15,734 bases of DNA from assembly GCA_009602725.1 (NCBI GenBank), contig WELB01000039.1:368722-384455 (forward strand), written 5' to 3'. The stretch's first letter is position 1. Each line of letters opens with the position of its first letter. This document shows, piece by piece, positions 8,503 through 15,734 of this stretch. Source of the stretch: Spirogloea muscicola (Eukaryota > Streptophyta > Zygnematophyceae > Spirogloeales > Spirogloeaceae). A program made the position numbers and the translations under genes. The notes under the pieces are model-generated. The model had not been told where the DNA came from. It worked only from the letters and a program-made list of their open reading frames with translations, and made no database searches.

Positions 8503-11500
8503 ATGGCCGCCGCGACGGCGCCGCCGAAGGAGCAGCAGGCCGAGCCGGCGCCGAAGCCCGCGGAGGAGGTCGCGCCGTCGCTGCCCTTCGACAACCTGCC
8601 CCACGGGGACAACCGCGGCCACGAGAAGACAACGCAGGTCCGCAGCTGAGCAGGGCCCCCTGTCCGTGCAGACCTTGAGAAGAGCTTCGTCTCCCTGGTG
8701 GCCTGTAGCATTGGTCGTGCCTGCATGTGCGTGCAGCTGGATTCGTGATCCCTAGCCTTGACACAAGCAATTTTCAAGTGCAAATGTCATTGTTGGAATA
8801 TTGCGATCACTTGCCAGCAACTGGCTTTAGACAGCATACTTGGAGTGTTTCGGTAATTCTCCAGCGACCGGCAATATAGAAGCAAAAGGGCTTGCAGTCC
8901 AACCTCAGTGCGAAGTCCTTGTCACCAACAGCTTCCCCTTCATAGTGCTATAAGTTCTTGACTTCTCATGCCTGCCTGAGCTACTTCGATACAGGGAGGC
9001 TGCTTGTCTGTTGTGGTTCTGGGGGCTTCTGGTGATCTGGCAAAGAAGAAGACGTTTCCGGCACTGTACAACCTTTTCCGCCAGGTGGCTCTCCTGCTTT
9101 TTGTACATGAGTACAGCAGCTTGAAAGCCTTCAGAGGAAGCCAAGAGTCGTCAGTTGTGCTACTTGAAGGGCGCCGAGCAGCACTGTTTCAGAATCATAG
9201 AGTGCTGGTACAGAAACTTCTCAACAAGCAACAGTTGCTGAAAGAGATTGCAATGACCTGCAGGGCTTCTTGCGAGCTGAGCAGATTCACATATTCGGTT
9301 ATGCTCGTTCTAAATTATCTGATATGGACCTCAGAGAGAAGTTGAAGGGGTGAGTAGGTGTCTTATGCTAGTGTTGAGCCAGGAAGCTGGTATTACTTGT
9401 TGTATTTGCTTCGAGCCTAAGTCACAGCTATTTATGTGGATTTCACCTGTCAATGCTGCTGTTCTGTTCAGGGCTCACAAAAGCATTTCGCACCTGTTTT
9501 CAGTGCTCCTTGACTGTTGAGCGCATTAATTCTGTTCTGTGACTAGTCCCACCTCTTTGGGGTTCTGAAGATGATAATACCACATGACGTTGGGGATAGC
9601 CGTGGTAATGAGCAGGCACCTGAAGGGAGATCAGTCTGACATTGCAGAGTTTCTCAACTTGGTAAGTTGGTGTATCTGCTGCATGACTACTTCACAGCTC
9701 TGCCTGCAAGTACTACTGTTGGCCAGGATGAGCTCGTAGAATGCCTGAATATCTGCCAATGTCCTCAAGGGGTTGCATTCCTTAAGAGGAAGCAAATCCA
9801 GGCCAAGTGCTTCACACACTGAGGTTTTCGAGTGTGTCAGGTTACATATGTTGCTGGGTCATATGATACCCCAGAAGGGTATGAGAAGTTGGATAAGGAA
9901 GTGCAAGGCCACGAAAATAGCAAATGCGGCGAACAGGGTCCCACACGGCGCCTCTTCTATATGGCTCTGCCTCCGTCTGTCTACCCTGTAGCAGCCAAGA
10001 TGATTCAGCAGACCTGCATGAACAAAAGTAAGCAACTGGGACGCGGTGGGGAGGGATACTTTCTTTCTTGAGGGGGCATTGTTGATATAGTCAAGCATTG
10101 GGGTATGTTTATTACTTTCGGTTTCATCTGATGAGACAGTGCACTCAAAATGTTGCAAATTGTTTAAAATGTGCGCCTCACCGTGTGGTTGCAGGAGGCT
10201 GGAGTAGGGTTATATTAGAGAAGCCGTTTGGGAAGGACTTGCAGTCATCTGAGGACCTTGCTAATGAGCTAGGGGAGCTATTTAATGAGGACCAGCTCTT
10301 CAGGATTGATCACTACCTTGGCAAGGAGCTGGTGCAGAACCTGGTACAGGCATTGTCTCTCAGCCTGCTTGGACATTAGTAATACACTGCATGAGGCACA
10401 TCAGTGAAGCACAGTGAAGCATAGTGAAGCACAGTCGCTGATTTCGAGAACTTTTGACTTATCCCTGTGGTGAAAACTGTCACTTGTGCCTGTCAGTAGC
10501 AACATCAGGGTGTTATGGTCCACATCTTGCGAGACTTGTCAGGCATAAAGGACAGTGGAACTTTAGGATCTGGTAAAGCTGGGTGCTCAAGGGTGCTGCT
10601 TGTTACTGATATGTGATTTCTCGCAACTGGTATGCAGCTGGTGATGCGCTTTGCAAACCGATTTTTCCTGCCTTTATGGAACAACGAGAATATTGCTAAT
10701 ATCCAGATTACATTCAAGGAAGATTTTGGCACAGAGGGCAGAGGAGGATATTTTGACGAGTATGGAATCATTCGTGATATCATCCAGAATCACCTTCTGC
10801 AAGTCCTTTGCCTTGTAGCCATGGAAAAGCCTGTATCTATGGGACCAGAGGATGTCCGTGACGAGAAAGTGCGGGTATGTATGACGTGATTGCTACTACT
10901 TCAGTGATATCTGGTGCCTGACATACATCTATCCGAGTCATTGGCGCAAACTCCTTGTACAATTGGTGTATTGACATGATAAGAGTCTCTGTGGTCAGAG
11001 ACCATGGTGTTGTGGAGCCTGCAGTTTCACGCTTTGGCAGGTTGCTTGCCAACATTGCAAAGAGATATACTGATGTACTGTTTGTTTGAGGTTGTCTTAA
11101 ATAGGTCCTGAGATGCATTGAAGAGATTAAAGACAATGACGTCGTACTAGGTCAATACGAGGGTTACACCGATGATGAAACTGTTCCTGATGACTCTCGC
11201 ACACCCACTTTTGCTACCATTGTATTACGCATAAACAACGAACGATGGGACGGTAAGGACTGCGTTCATGTATCATATCAGCCCTGTGCATTAGACTTCA
11301 ACAGTGGTTCTTGTTGTCTCCGTGAATACTGGGGTTGTTGTCAGCTCAATGTCTGATCCTTGAGAAACCCATGCTATGCTCAAGACACATGTGCCATGCT
11401 TGAGTTACATGTGCCACGTCTGCGCAGGAGTGCCATTTATTATCAAGGCCGGTAAGGCCTTGGACTCTAGAAAAGCGGAGATCCGGGTGCAATTTCGTGA

Positions 11501-12175
11501 CGTGCCAGGGGACATTTTCAAGTGCAAGAAGCAGGGGCGCAATGAGTTTGTCATGCGCCTTCAACCGTCGGAGGCACTCTACATGAAGCTGACGGTCTGA
11601 AGCTCAGAAAAGGCTTTGCCAGATGCTTGTGGACTACCCTTTTTGCCAGCATGCTCCCTGACGTAGAAGTGCCTCTGACTTGTCTTACCATCTTTGTCTC
11701 TGTTCACTTGTCCAGGTCAAGCAGCCAGGCCTTGATATGGCCGCCACTCAGAGTGAACTGGACCTCTCCTACAAGCAGAGGTATCACGGGGTTGTTATTC
11801 CAGAAGCTTACGAGCGCCTCCTGCTGGACTGCGTCCGAGGCGACCAGCAGCACTTTGTGCGCCGCGACGAGCTTCGGGAGGCGTGGAAGATCTTCACGCC
11901 CTTGCTCCACAGGGTGGATCAAGGTGACTTTAACTACCAACACATTTGCAGAGAGCTTTGCTATCAGTACATTGAGGATGATGCCTGTGCTTCAACATCT
12001 TCGGTCTTCTGCTGCAGTCGCTTATGCTCGACTTGGAAGTGCATCTGCAGGGGAACTTGACGTAATTAAGTACAAGCCAGGGAGTCGGGGCCCTGAGGAG
12101 TCGCAGGCGCTTATTGAGCGGGAAGGCTACAACCAGACCAAAGGCTACATCTGGGTTCCTCCCACGCTTAATTAA
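8503..12175 (+). CDS. G6PD: Glucose-6-phosphate dehydrogenase, cytosolic type, 11 exons
   Basis: Predicted 525-aa enzyme that oxidises glucose 6-phosphate to 6-phosphogluconolactone with NADP+, the entry step of the oxidative pentose phosphate pathway. Exons: 8503-8637, 8995-9084, 9264-9349, 9616-9661, 9841-10027, 10195-10343, 10638-10874, 11105-11252, 11428-11594, 11716-11923, 12051-12175. All introns are GT-AG and phases join cleanly. Visible motifs: [18 protein letters not shown]-binding fingerprint (51-64), EKPFGKDL (190-197), RIDHYLGKE substrate site (218-226), [20 protein letters not shown] with the catalytic-base histidine (H283), NERWDG (about 355-360), and a C-terminus ending [10 protein letters not shown]. 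Length is close to plant cytosolic isoforms. The 45-residue N-terminus is Ala/Pro/Glu-rich and acidic, unlike a chloroplast transit peptide. The start is the first ATG in exon 1, in a CCATGG context. Nothing is missing from the active site, so it should be functional. Confidence 0.97.
10401..10436. repeat. 10-bp tandem repeat in G6PDH intron 6
   Basis: Three and a half copies of a decamer close to CAGTGAAGCA, with one base changed in the third, lie within intron 6 (10344-10637). It is a young-looking minisatellite with no evident role. Confidence 0.9.
11595..11715 (+). other. G6PDH intron 9 with a weak donor
   Basis: The exon 9 donor reads ACG/GTCTGA, which departs from the GTAAGT/GTGAGT type seen at most other introns here. 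The acceptor TTGTCCAG/GTC is good, and splicing restores KLT/VKQPG, a conserved G6PDH junction. Retention would add one Val codon and then an in-frame TGA, removing about the last 110 residues. Confidence 0.85.
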
Positions 12176-12850
12176 ATTGTTGCACTCCGATACTAAATTA
12201 TGGCACTACGATGTCGGCAGCAGCTCTTGGCAGCCTCCTGCACGCCCTTTCCCTGAGCGAGAGACTATGGCCTACCATGGATGCGCCTGGCCTCTTAGGT
12301 GCAAGGGACCTCATATGCCCCGCTGTAAGCTAGACTGCCACGCCAAGGACAGACTTTATCATATTTCATGCTTGTGATTAAGAGTGGCTGACAGGCTTTT
12401 GAACGTGGCACTGACTCCTCACCTCCTGATCTCCAAGAGCACCACATGTGTGCTCTTTGAGCTGGTGATGGATTGGTGGCTGCCTGTCTGCGGTTGAGCA
12501 AGGTCTGGTAGCAGATTCAGGCCTGCTTTGCCTGCCCATGCTGTATGTGATTGGATGCCGCTGTTGAGCCTCAGTGCTGGCAGCGCGGCCTGCCGCTGTG
12601 GTTGCTGATATTGAGCAATTGCCGTGGAGCGCTATGGCCCTGTGTTGCTGGACTCGACGGCGTCCTCGATGCTGGCCTGGCTGCCGAAGCAAACCCCTGC
12701 CAGTTGAAGCCGGCCGCGGGGAGGGGGGTGGGGTAGAGGTCCTGGTCTACTCCGGCCCTTTGCGTCATAGTCCTGGCCACAGAGCCGGGCAGCAGCACCG
12801 AGCCGTGCCCGCCGTCGTCGTCGCCGCAGCCGCAAGGCTTGGCGTCCCCC
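12176..12850. other. G6PDH 3' flank without a recognised gene
   Basis: This holds the 3' untranslated region of G6PDH and then unassigned sequence. I see no clear AATAAA signal; AT-rich TAAATT near 12193 and a TGTATGT near 12541 are the only weak candidates. From about 12,600 the sequence becomes GC-rich and runs into the retroelement debris. Open frames on both strands are motif-free. Confidence 0.5.
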
Positions 12851-12990
12851 AGTCAGCAGCCGCAAGTCGGAGTAATTTGCAGCTGGAAAAGAGGCACCCC
12901 GACGAGACCCAGAAGCAGCAGCTACAGCGCAAAATGCCCGTAAGTGCACTGCGTGAGCCAAAGAGCGTTGGAAGGAGACAGGCAGCCGGA
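12851..12990 (-). pseudogene. C-terminal tail fragment of a non-LTR retroelement protein
   Basis: On the minus strand this reads RLPVSFQRSLAHAVHLR, a few residues, then AAASGSRRGASFPAA. It is clearly the same as the end of the larger reverse transcriptase remnant (LSVSLQCSLAHAVHMR, then AAASGSRRSAAFPAA) at 13,485-13,605. At the DNA level, GAGACCCAGA.GCAGCAGC and ACTGCGTGAGCCA.AGAGC recur about 610 bases apart. Upstream in its sense (13,000-13,230) there is no RT, only UTR-like modules, so this is a truncated second copy. It ends in the shared 15-mer (12851-12865). Confidence 0.75.
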
Positions 12991-12999
12991 GCTTACTCT

Positions 13000-13230
13000 C
13001 TATTCCAAAGAGAGAGTGAGCTCATCCGGATGGGGCGTGGGCTGTGCAAAGCCAGCCCAGAAAGAGAAAGACGCTTCCAGTAGAGGGCGATGGCTGTGAG
13101 TGGCTAGCCCAGAAACCATGGACAAGGTCCAAAATTGAAAAGCAGCTCTTCCAATAAAACGCAGTAGCTGTGGGAGGCAAGCCTGAAGGAAAGACATAAG
13201 GGTCGAAGGCCGCTATCACCACAGTTTTTC
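13000..13230. repeat. Cluster of GGCCAGCCC-type modules
   Basis: It contains GCCAGCCCAGAAA (from 13051), the exact 15-mer GGGCGATGGCTGTGA (13085-13099), GGCTAGCCCAGAAA (13102) and the AGCTCTT..AA..GCAGTAGCTGTG unit (from 13142). All have close relatives at 6.5-7.7 kb. I read these as 3'-UTR-type segments of the retroelement family, or a non-autonomous derivative. Confidence 0.65.
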
Positions 13231-13249
13231 AAATATGCACAGCGAATGG

Positions 13250-13478
13250 GAATTCAGCGACCCGGAGTCAGCAGCCGCAAGTGAAGGCGGACTAGCAAAG
13301 CCATTGCCTTCCGCTGAAAGAAGAATGGCGCGCCCTGAGAGAAGAGGGGCTGGCCAAGCCAGCCCAAAACGAATGGACAATATCCAAAGCCCAGAAAAAA
13401 CAGGTGCAGAGAAGAAAAACTACACAACTAGACACGAGACAATACAGCTGGAAGCTCAGTACCCGCGAGTGAGCAACA
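13250..13478 (-). other. Probable 3' untranslated region of the decayed retroelement
   Basis: This lies beyond the stop (13479-13481) of the minus-strand RT remnant. It carries the palindrome-like GGGGCTGGCCAAGCCAGCCC (13347-13366) and ends at the 15-mer AGTCAGCAGCCGCAA (13266-13280), a module shared with the tail fragment at 12.85 kb. No poly(A) in the matching sense (a T run on the plus strand) marks its end. Confidence 0.5.
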
Positions 13479-15135
13479 TCAGTCTGAACAACTCGCTGCA
13501 GGAAAGGCAGCACTCCGGCGAGACCCAGAGGCAGCAGCCATTTCGCGACCGGCACGCATGTGGACTGCGTGAGCCAGAGAGCACTGGAGAGAGACGGAGA
13601 GCCGCATGCGAAAGACCTGAGCGAGCGAGCCGGCAGCAATGAAGCCCGGCACCTCCCCTGGCTGACCCGCTCGCCGATCAATGGCCTGCCGGGCAAGCCG
13701 CTGCAGGAGGTCCAGCCAGCGACTGCCGAAGGCCCGTGTACGGCGATCGCAAGGGCCGCGAATTCATCACCAACCAGGTGATCCGCGTATTTGCGCTCCT
13801 TGCCGCGAGCCGCCGTGCCGACCGCCTGCCCTGCTGTCGACGCCGATTTGATGGGGCTCCCGGAGTCAAACGCAGTCAGTAGTCACCACATCCGCAATGA
13901 TGCGGGAACCCCCGCCGGGCGGGATGGCGACCAGGTCTGCGCGCCAGGTGTGGAGCTGACCATCCGCGCCCAGCTAGATGGGCATGACAGAAGAATTTTC
14001 CACCGCGACGGTATAGCCCACCTCCAGGAACACGCCATGCATGGCGTCCCGCAAGAGGTCGTGGGAGCCGGTCCGCTCACCTCCGTGCGGACAGCGGAGA
14101 ATGTGGGCAGCCACCTCCGCAGCGTCGGCGTGGCGGGCTCCGCCTTCGCACTACACAACGCCTACGAGGCAGGGGGGAAGGAGGCCCAGGAGCCGGTGGA
14201 CCGCCAGAAGACCGCGTCGGGCATGGTGAGTGCATCGTGGATCAGGAGCACTGATAACCACGCCGCCGCCCTTGGAGAGGACGCCGACAGGAGCCGGGCG
14301 CGCCCTCGTATGTCGTGCTGAACGAGGAAGGAGCTCCGCCGTCTTGCCGACGGCCACTCTCTCCACCAGCGCCGTGTAGCGTGCCTGGGCACGCAGGGCG
14401 GGGGTGTGCACGAGGTGGACGAAAGGGACGACCTGCTCCAAGAGAGCGGGGTGAGCCGCCAGGAGCCCGTCGCGGGCAGAGCGGAGGGCAGCGCCTGGAA
14501 GGGCAGCGCGCCTGTCTCCACGTCAGCTGCCGTCCGCTCCAGGGCGCGATGACCGTGAACGATGAAGCGCTGGCTCAGGGGGGCTGCAACCTGAGCCCAG
14601 CTGCCCAGGTAGGCCGCCTCACAGGCGCGGGCAACTGGGCGGCAGCCCAAGCCACCGCGGCTGACCGGCAGGCAAGCCTGCAGCAGCGCAGCTGGTGTGG
14701 TTGAGGAACGCGGGGTGTTGAATGAGAGTGGCCGCTGACGCCAGGACGCGGTGCCGGATGCTGCGTACGCCGCCTTCGCCGCCGGCGAGGGAGGGAGGGC
14801 GCGGGCCAGGTAGGCGTTGCTGCGCAACGCACCGAGTCAGCATATCGATCGCCAGCTGCATGCCCTGCAGCGAGTGGAGGCGGTCCGCCGGCCGGAGGTG
14901 CTCCCGCAGCCGCGCCGGCAGCTGCTCCGGCACGAAGGCAGGTGAGCCGAGGGGGACGGCGAGGAGGGTGAGGCCCCCAGCCGGCGTCTGGCAGGCCACG
15001 GGCAGGCGCAGGTGGGCTGGCAGGTCCCTGCGAGGGCCAGGCGCTGGCAGGCGGCGCGCTCCCAGCTGCACCTCGAGCGTGGCGAAGGCTGCCACGACAC
15101 GCCCTCTGGCAGTCCCACACCACGACGCCAAGCTG
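13479..15135 (-). pseudogene. Decayed non-LTR retrotransposon polyprotein: RT C-terminal region and endonuclease-like domain
   Basis: Minus-strand frames carry collinear pieces of one protein. First comes TPAGGLTLLAVPLGSPAFVP and a Leu-rich stretch ending LTRCVAQQ (about 15,020-14,820). A frameshift leads to SNAYLARALPPS, then LPVSRGGLGCRPVARACEAA and YLGSWAQVAAPL (14,825-14,570). Another shift gives ALRAQARYTALVERVAVGK, then ARLLSASSPRAAAWLSVL. Next is a Cys/His stretch, HADAAEVAAHILRCPHGG. Then ADLVAIPPGG, IADVVTTD, KERKYADH and LAIAVHG (13,960-13,730), which resemble the C-terminal restriction-like endonuclease of RLE-type elements. The end is LSVSLQCSLAHAV. At least three frameshifts and internal stops (a TAG after VGVV, another after VMPI, a TGA after TTDCV) show it is dead. 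RT catalytic motifs (FADD-type) are not present; the 5' part is missing. Exact family is uncertain. Confidence 0.8.
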
Positions 15136-15347
15136 TGTGGGACCGCCATAGTGCGTCGCGGCAGCCTTAGCCACCCTCGAGGTGCAGCTGGGAGCGATGG
15201 GCCTGCCAGCGCCTGGCCCCTCGCAGGGCCTGCCTGCCAGCCCACCTGCGCCTGCCCGTAGGCTGCCAGACGCCGGCTGGGGGCCTCACCCTCCTCGCCG
15301 TCCCCTGCCGTCGTGGTGGAGCAGCCGCCGGCGCGGCTGCAGGAGCC
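14903..15347. repeat. Long inverted repeat of an RT segment, arms about 210 bp
   Basis: The left arm (about 14,903-15,118) and right arm (about 15,136-15,347) are reverse complements with a few mismatches and small indels. Anchors are GCTCCCAGCTGCACCTCGAG at 15058-15077 against its exact complement at 15176-15195, GGGGACGGCGAGGAGGGTGA at 14952 against 15305, and GTCCCACAC (15112-15120) against GTGTGGGAC (15135-15143). The spacer is about 14-17 bases, centred near 15,127. The left arm encodes the RT segment on the minus strand, so the right arm is the same segment on the plus strand, head to head. Confidence 0.9.
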
Positions 15348-15463
15348 ATTTGTGCCTCTCGTTCACGAAGCCGAGGCGCTTCCAGTCGAGGCCATGGAGG
15401 AGCAGGAGCCATTGTGCCTCTCGTTCACGAAGCCAAGGCGCTTCCAGTAGCGGCCATGGCGGA
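15340..15463 (+). repeat. 63-bp tandem duplication
   Basis: Two adjacent copies begin CAGGAGCCATT (15340 and 15403) and share GTGCCTCTCGTTCACGAAGC and GGCGCTTCCAGT. They differ by a few substitutions and one T indel (ATTTGTG against ATTGTG). The indel puts the two copies out of frame, so this is not a conserved protein repeat. Confidence 0.9.
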
Positions 15464-15650
15464 GGCCAGAGAGGCGGAGGCGGTGGGGGGGGGGCGCCGG
15501 GGGAGGGTTTGGGGTTTACGTGTTCCGGCTTAGCAATAGAAATGGCTCCTTCTGGTGTCCACAGGAAGGAGGCCAGGGCCGGGACACGTGGCGGGCCGGG
15601 CGAGGAGGCAGGCGAGGCGCGCGGCGAGGCAGTCCAGCGCCATCAGCGTT

Positions 15651-15677
15651 GCCGCCGCCGCCGCCGCCGCCGCCGCG
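15651..15677. repeat. CCG trinucleotide tract
   Basis: Nine perfect GCC/CCG units, separated from the terminal A run by GCCCGCCGCCTCG. It resembles the CCG tracts in the leaders of the two genes. Confidence 0.95.
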
Positions 15678-15689
15678 CCCGCCGCCTCG

Positions 15690-15734
<45 letters not shown>
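15690..15734 (+). repeat. Homopolymer of 45 A at the window end
   Basis: An unbroken A run reaches the last base. It could be the tail of a plus-strand retrocopy, or a contig that stopped in a homopolymer. The sequence alone does not decide. Confidence 0.9.

Larger units (their letters stand above)
15136..15734 (+). mobile_element. Plus-strand retroelement fragment ending in poly(A)
   Basis: It starts with the inverted copy of the RT segment, diverges from the known RT sequence near 15,347, passes through a 63-bp tandem duplication and a CCG tract, and ends in 45 A. The order fits a 5'-truncated, polyadenylated retrocopy in plus orientation, but the window ends inside the A run, so no target-site duplication can be checked. 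The middle part (15,464-15,650) is GC-rich with no motif I know. Confidence 0.4.

Noticed and set aside
8503-8637. Chloroplast transit peptide on the G6PDH
   Set aside because: The first 45 residues are Ala/Pro/Glu-rich with many acidic residues and few Ser/Arg, and the total length fits the cytosolic isoforms, so plastid targeting is not supported.
7986-8783. A 265-codon open frame on the minus strand across the G6PDH promoter and first exon
   Set aside because: It lies in CpG-rich sequence where stops are rare, is dominated by Arg, Ala, Ser and Gly runs from the CCG tract, has no family motif and overlaps a well-supported exon in antisense.
12632-12850. Continuation of the retroelement tail frame as an Arg-rich protein
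   Set aside because: After the shared 15-mer the minus frame reads only Arg/Ala/Leu low-complexity sequence with no match to the second tail copy, so I end the fragment at 12851.
14722-15261. A 179-codon open frame on the plus strand
   Set aside because: It is antisense to the recognisable RT pieces and extends through the inverted repeat. Its composition reflects GC content rather than a protein family.

Overview
The window comes from a nuclear genome of a land plant or close streptophyte. Both recognisable genes are plant-type, are split by GT-AG introns of about 115-405 bases, and are separated by repeat-rich DNA with decayed retroelements. The retroelement type and the CCG-rich leaders make me lean towards a seed-free lineage, but the sequence does not prove it. 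I see no operon, phage, CRISPR or bacterial features.

Layout. 1-826: downstream flank with nothing I can support. 827-5662 (minus): a 12-exon gene for an ALE2-like receptor Ser/Thr kinase, predicted 744 aa, with signal peptide, Cys-bearing ectodomain, proline-rich stalk, one membrane helix, an intact kinase and a conserved acidic C-terminus. 5663-8502: a 2.84 kb divergent intergenic region, with a very GC-rich leader/promoter at each end and a repeat-filled middle (GA tract, 53-bp duplication, 30-bp inverted repeat, GGCCAGCCC-type modules). 8503-12175 (plus): an 11-exon gene for a cytosolic-type glucose-6-phosphate dehydrogenase, predicted 525 aa. All its exon phases join cleanly. 12176-15734: retroelement debris. 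This includes a C-terminal tail fragment (about 12.88-12.99 kb), a 3'-UTR-like region (13.25-13.48 kb), a frameshifted non-LTR reverse transcriptase with an apparent C-terminal endonuclease-like region (13.48-15.13 kb, minus), a long inverted repeat of its RT segment (14.90-15.35 kb), a 63-bp tandem duplication, a CCG tract and a terminal run of 45 A.

The two genes are not functionally linked in any way I can see. One is a plasma-membrane receptor of the kind involved in epidermal signalling, the other is the first enzyme of the oxidative pentose phosphate pathway. They are transcribed divergently, and both carry a TGACGTGA element and a CCG-rich leader.

I found no convincing new gene system. 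The most notable structures are the head-to-head inverted retroelement duplication ending in poly(A), and the short repeat modules that tie the intergenic region to the retroelement 3' region. Exon coordinates were worked out by hand from frame, splice consensus and family motifs. The least certain junction is the exon 3 donor of the kinase gene.
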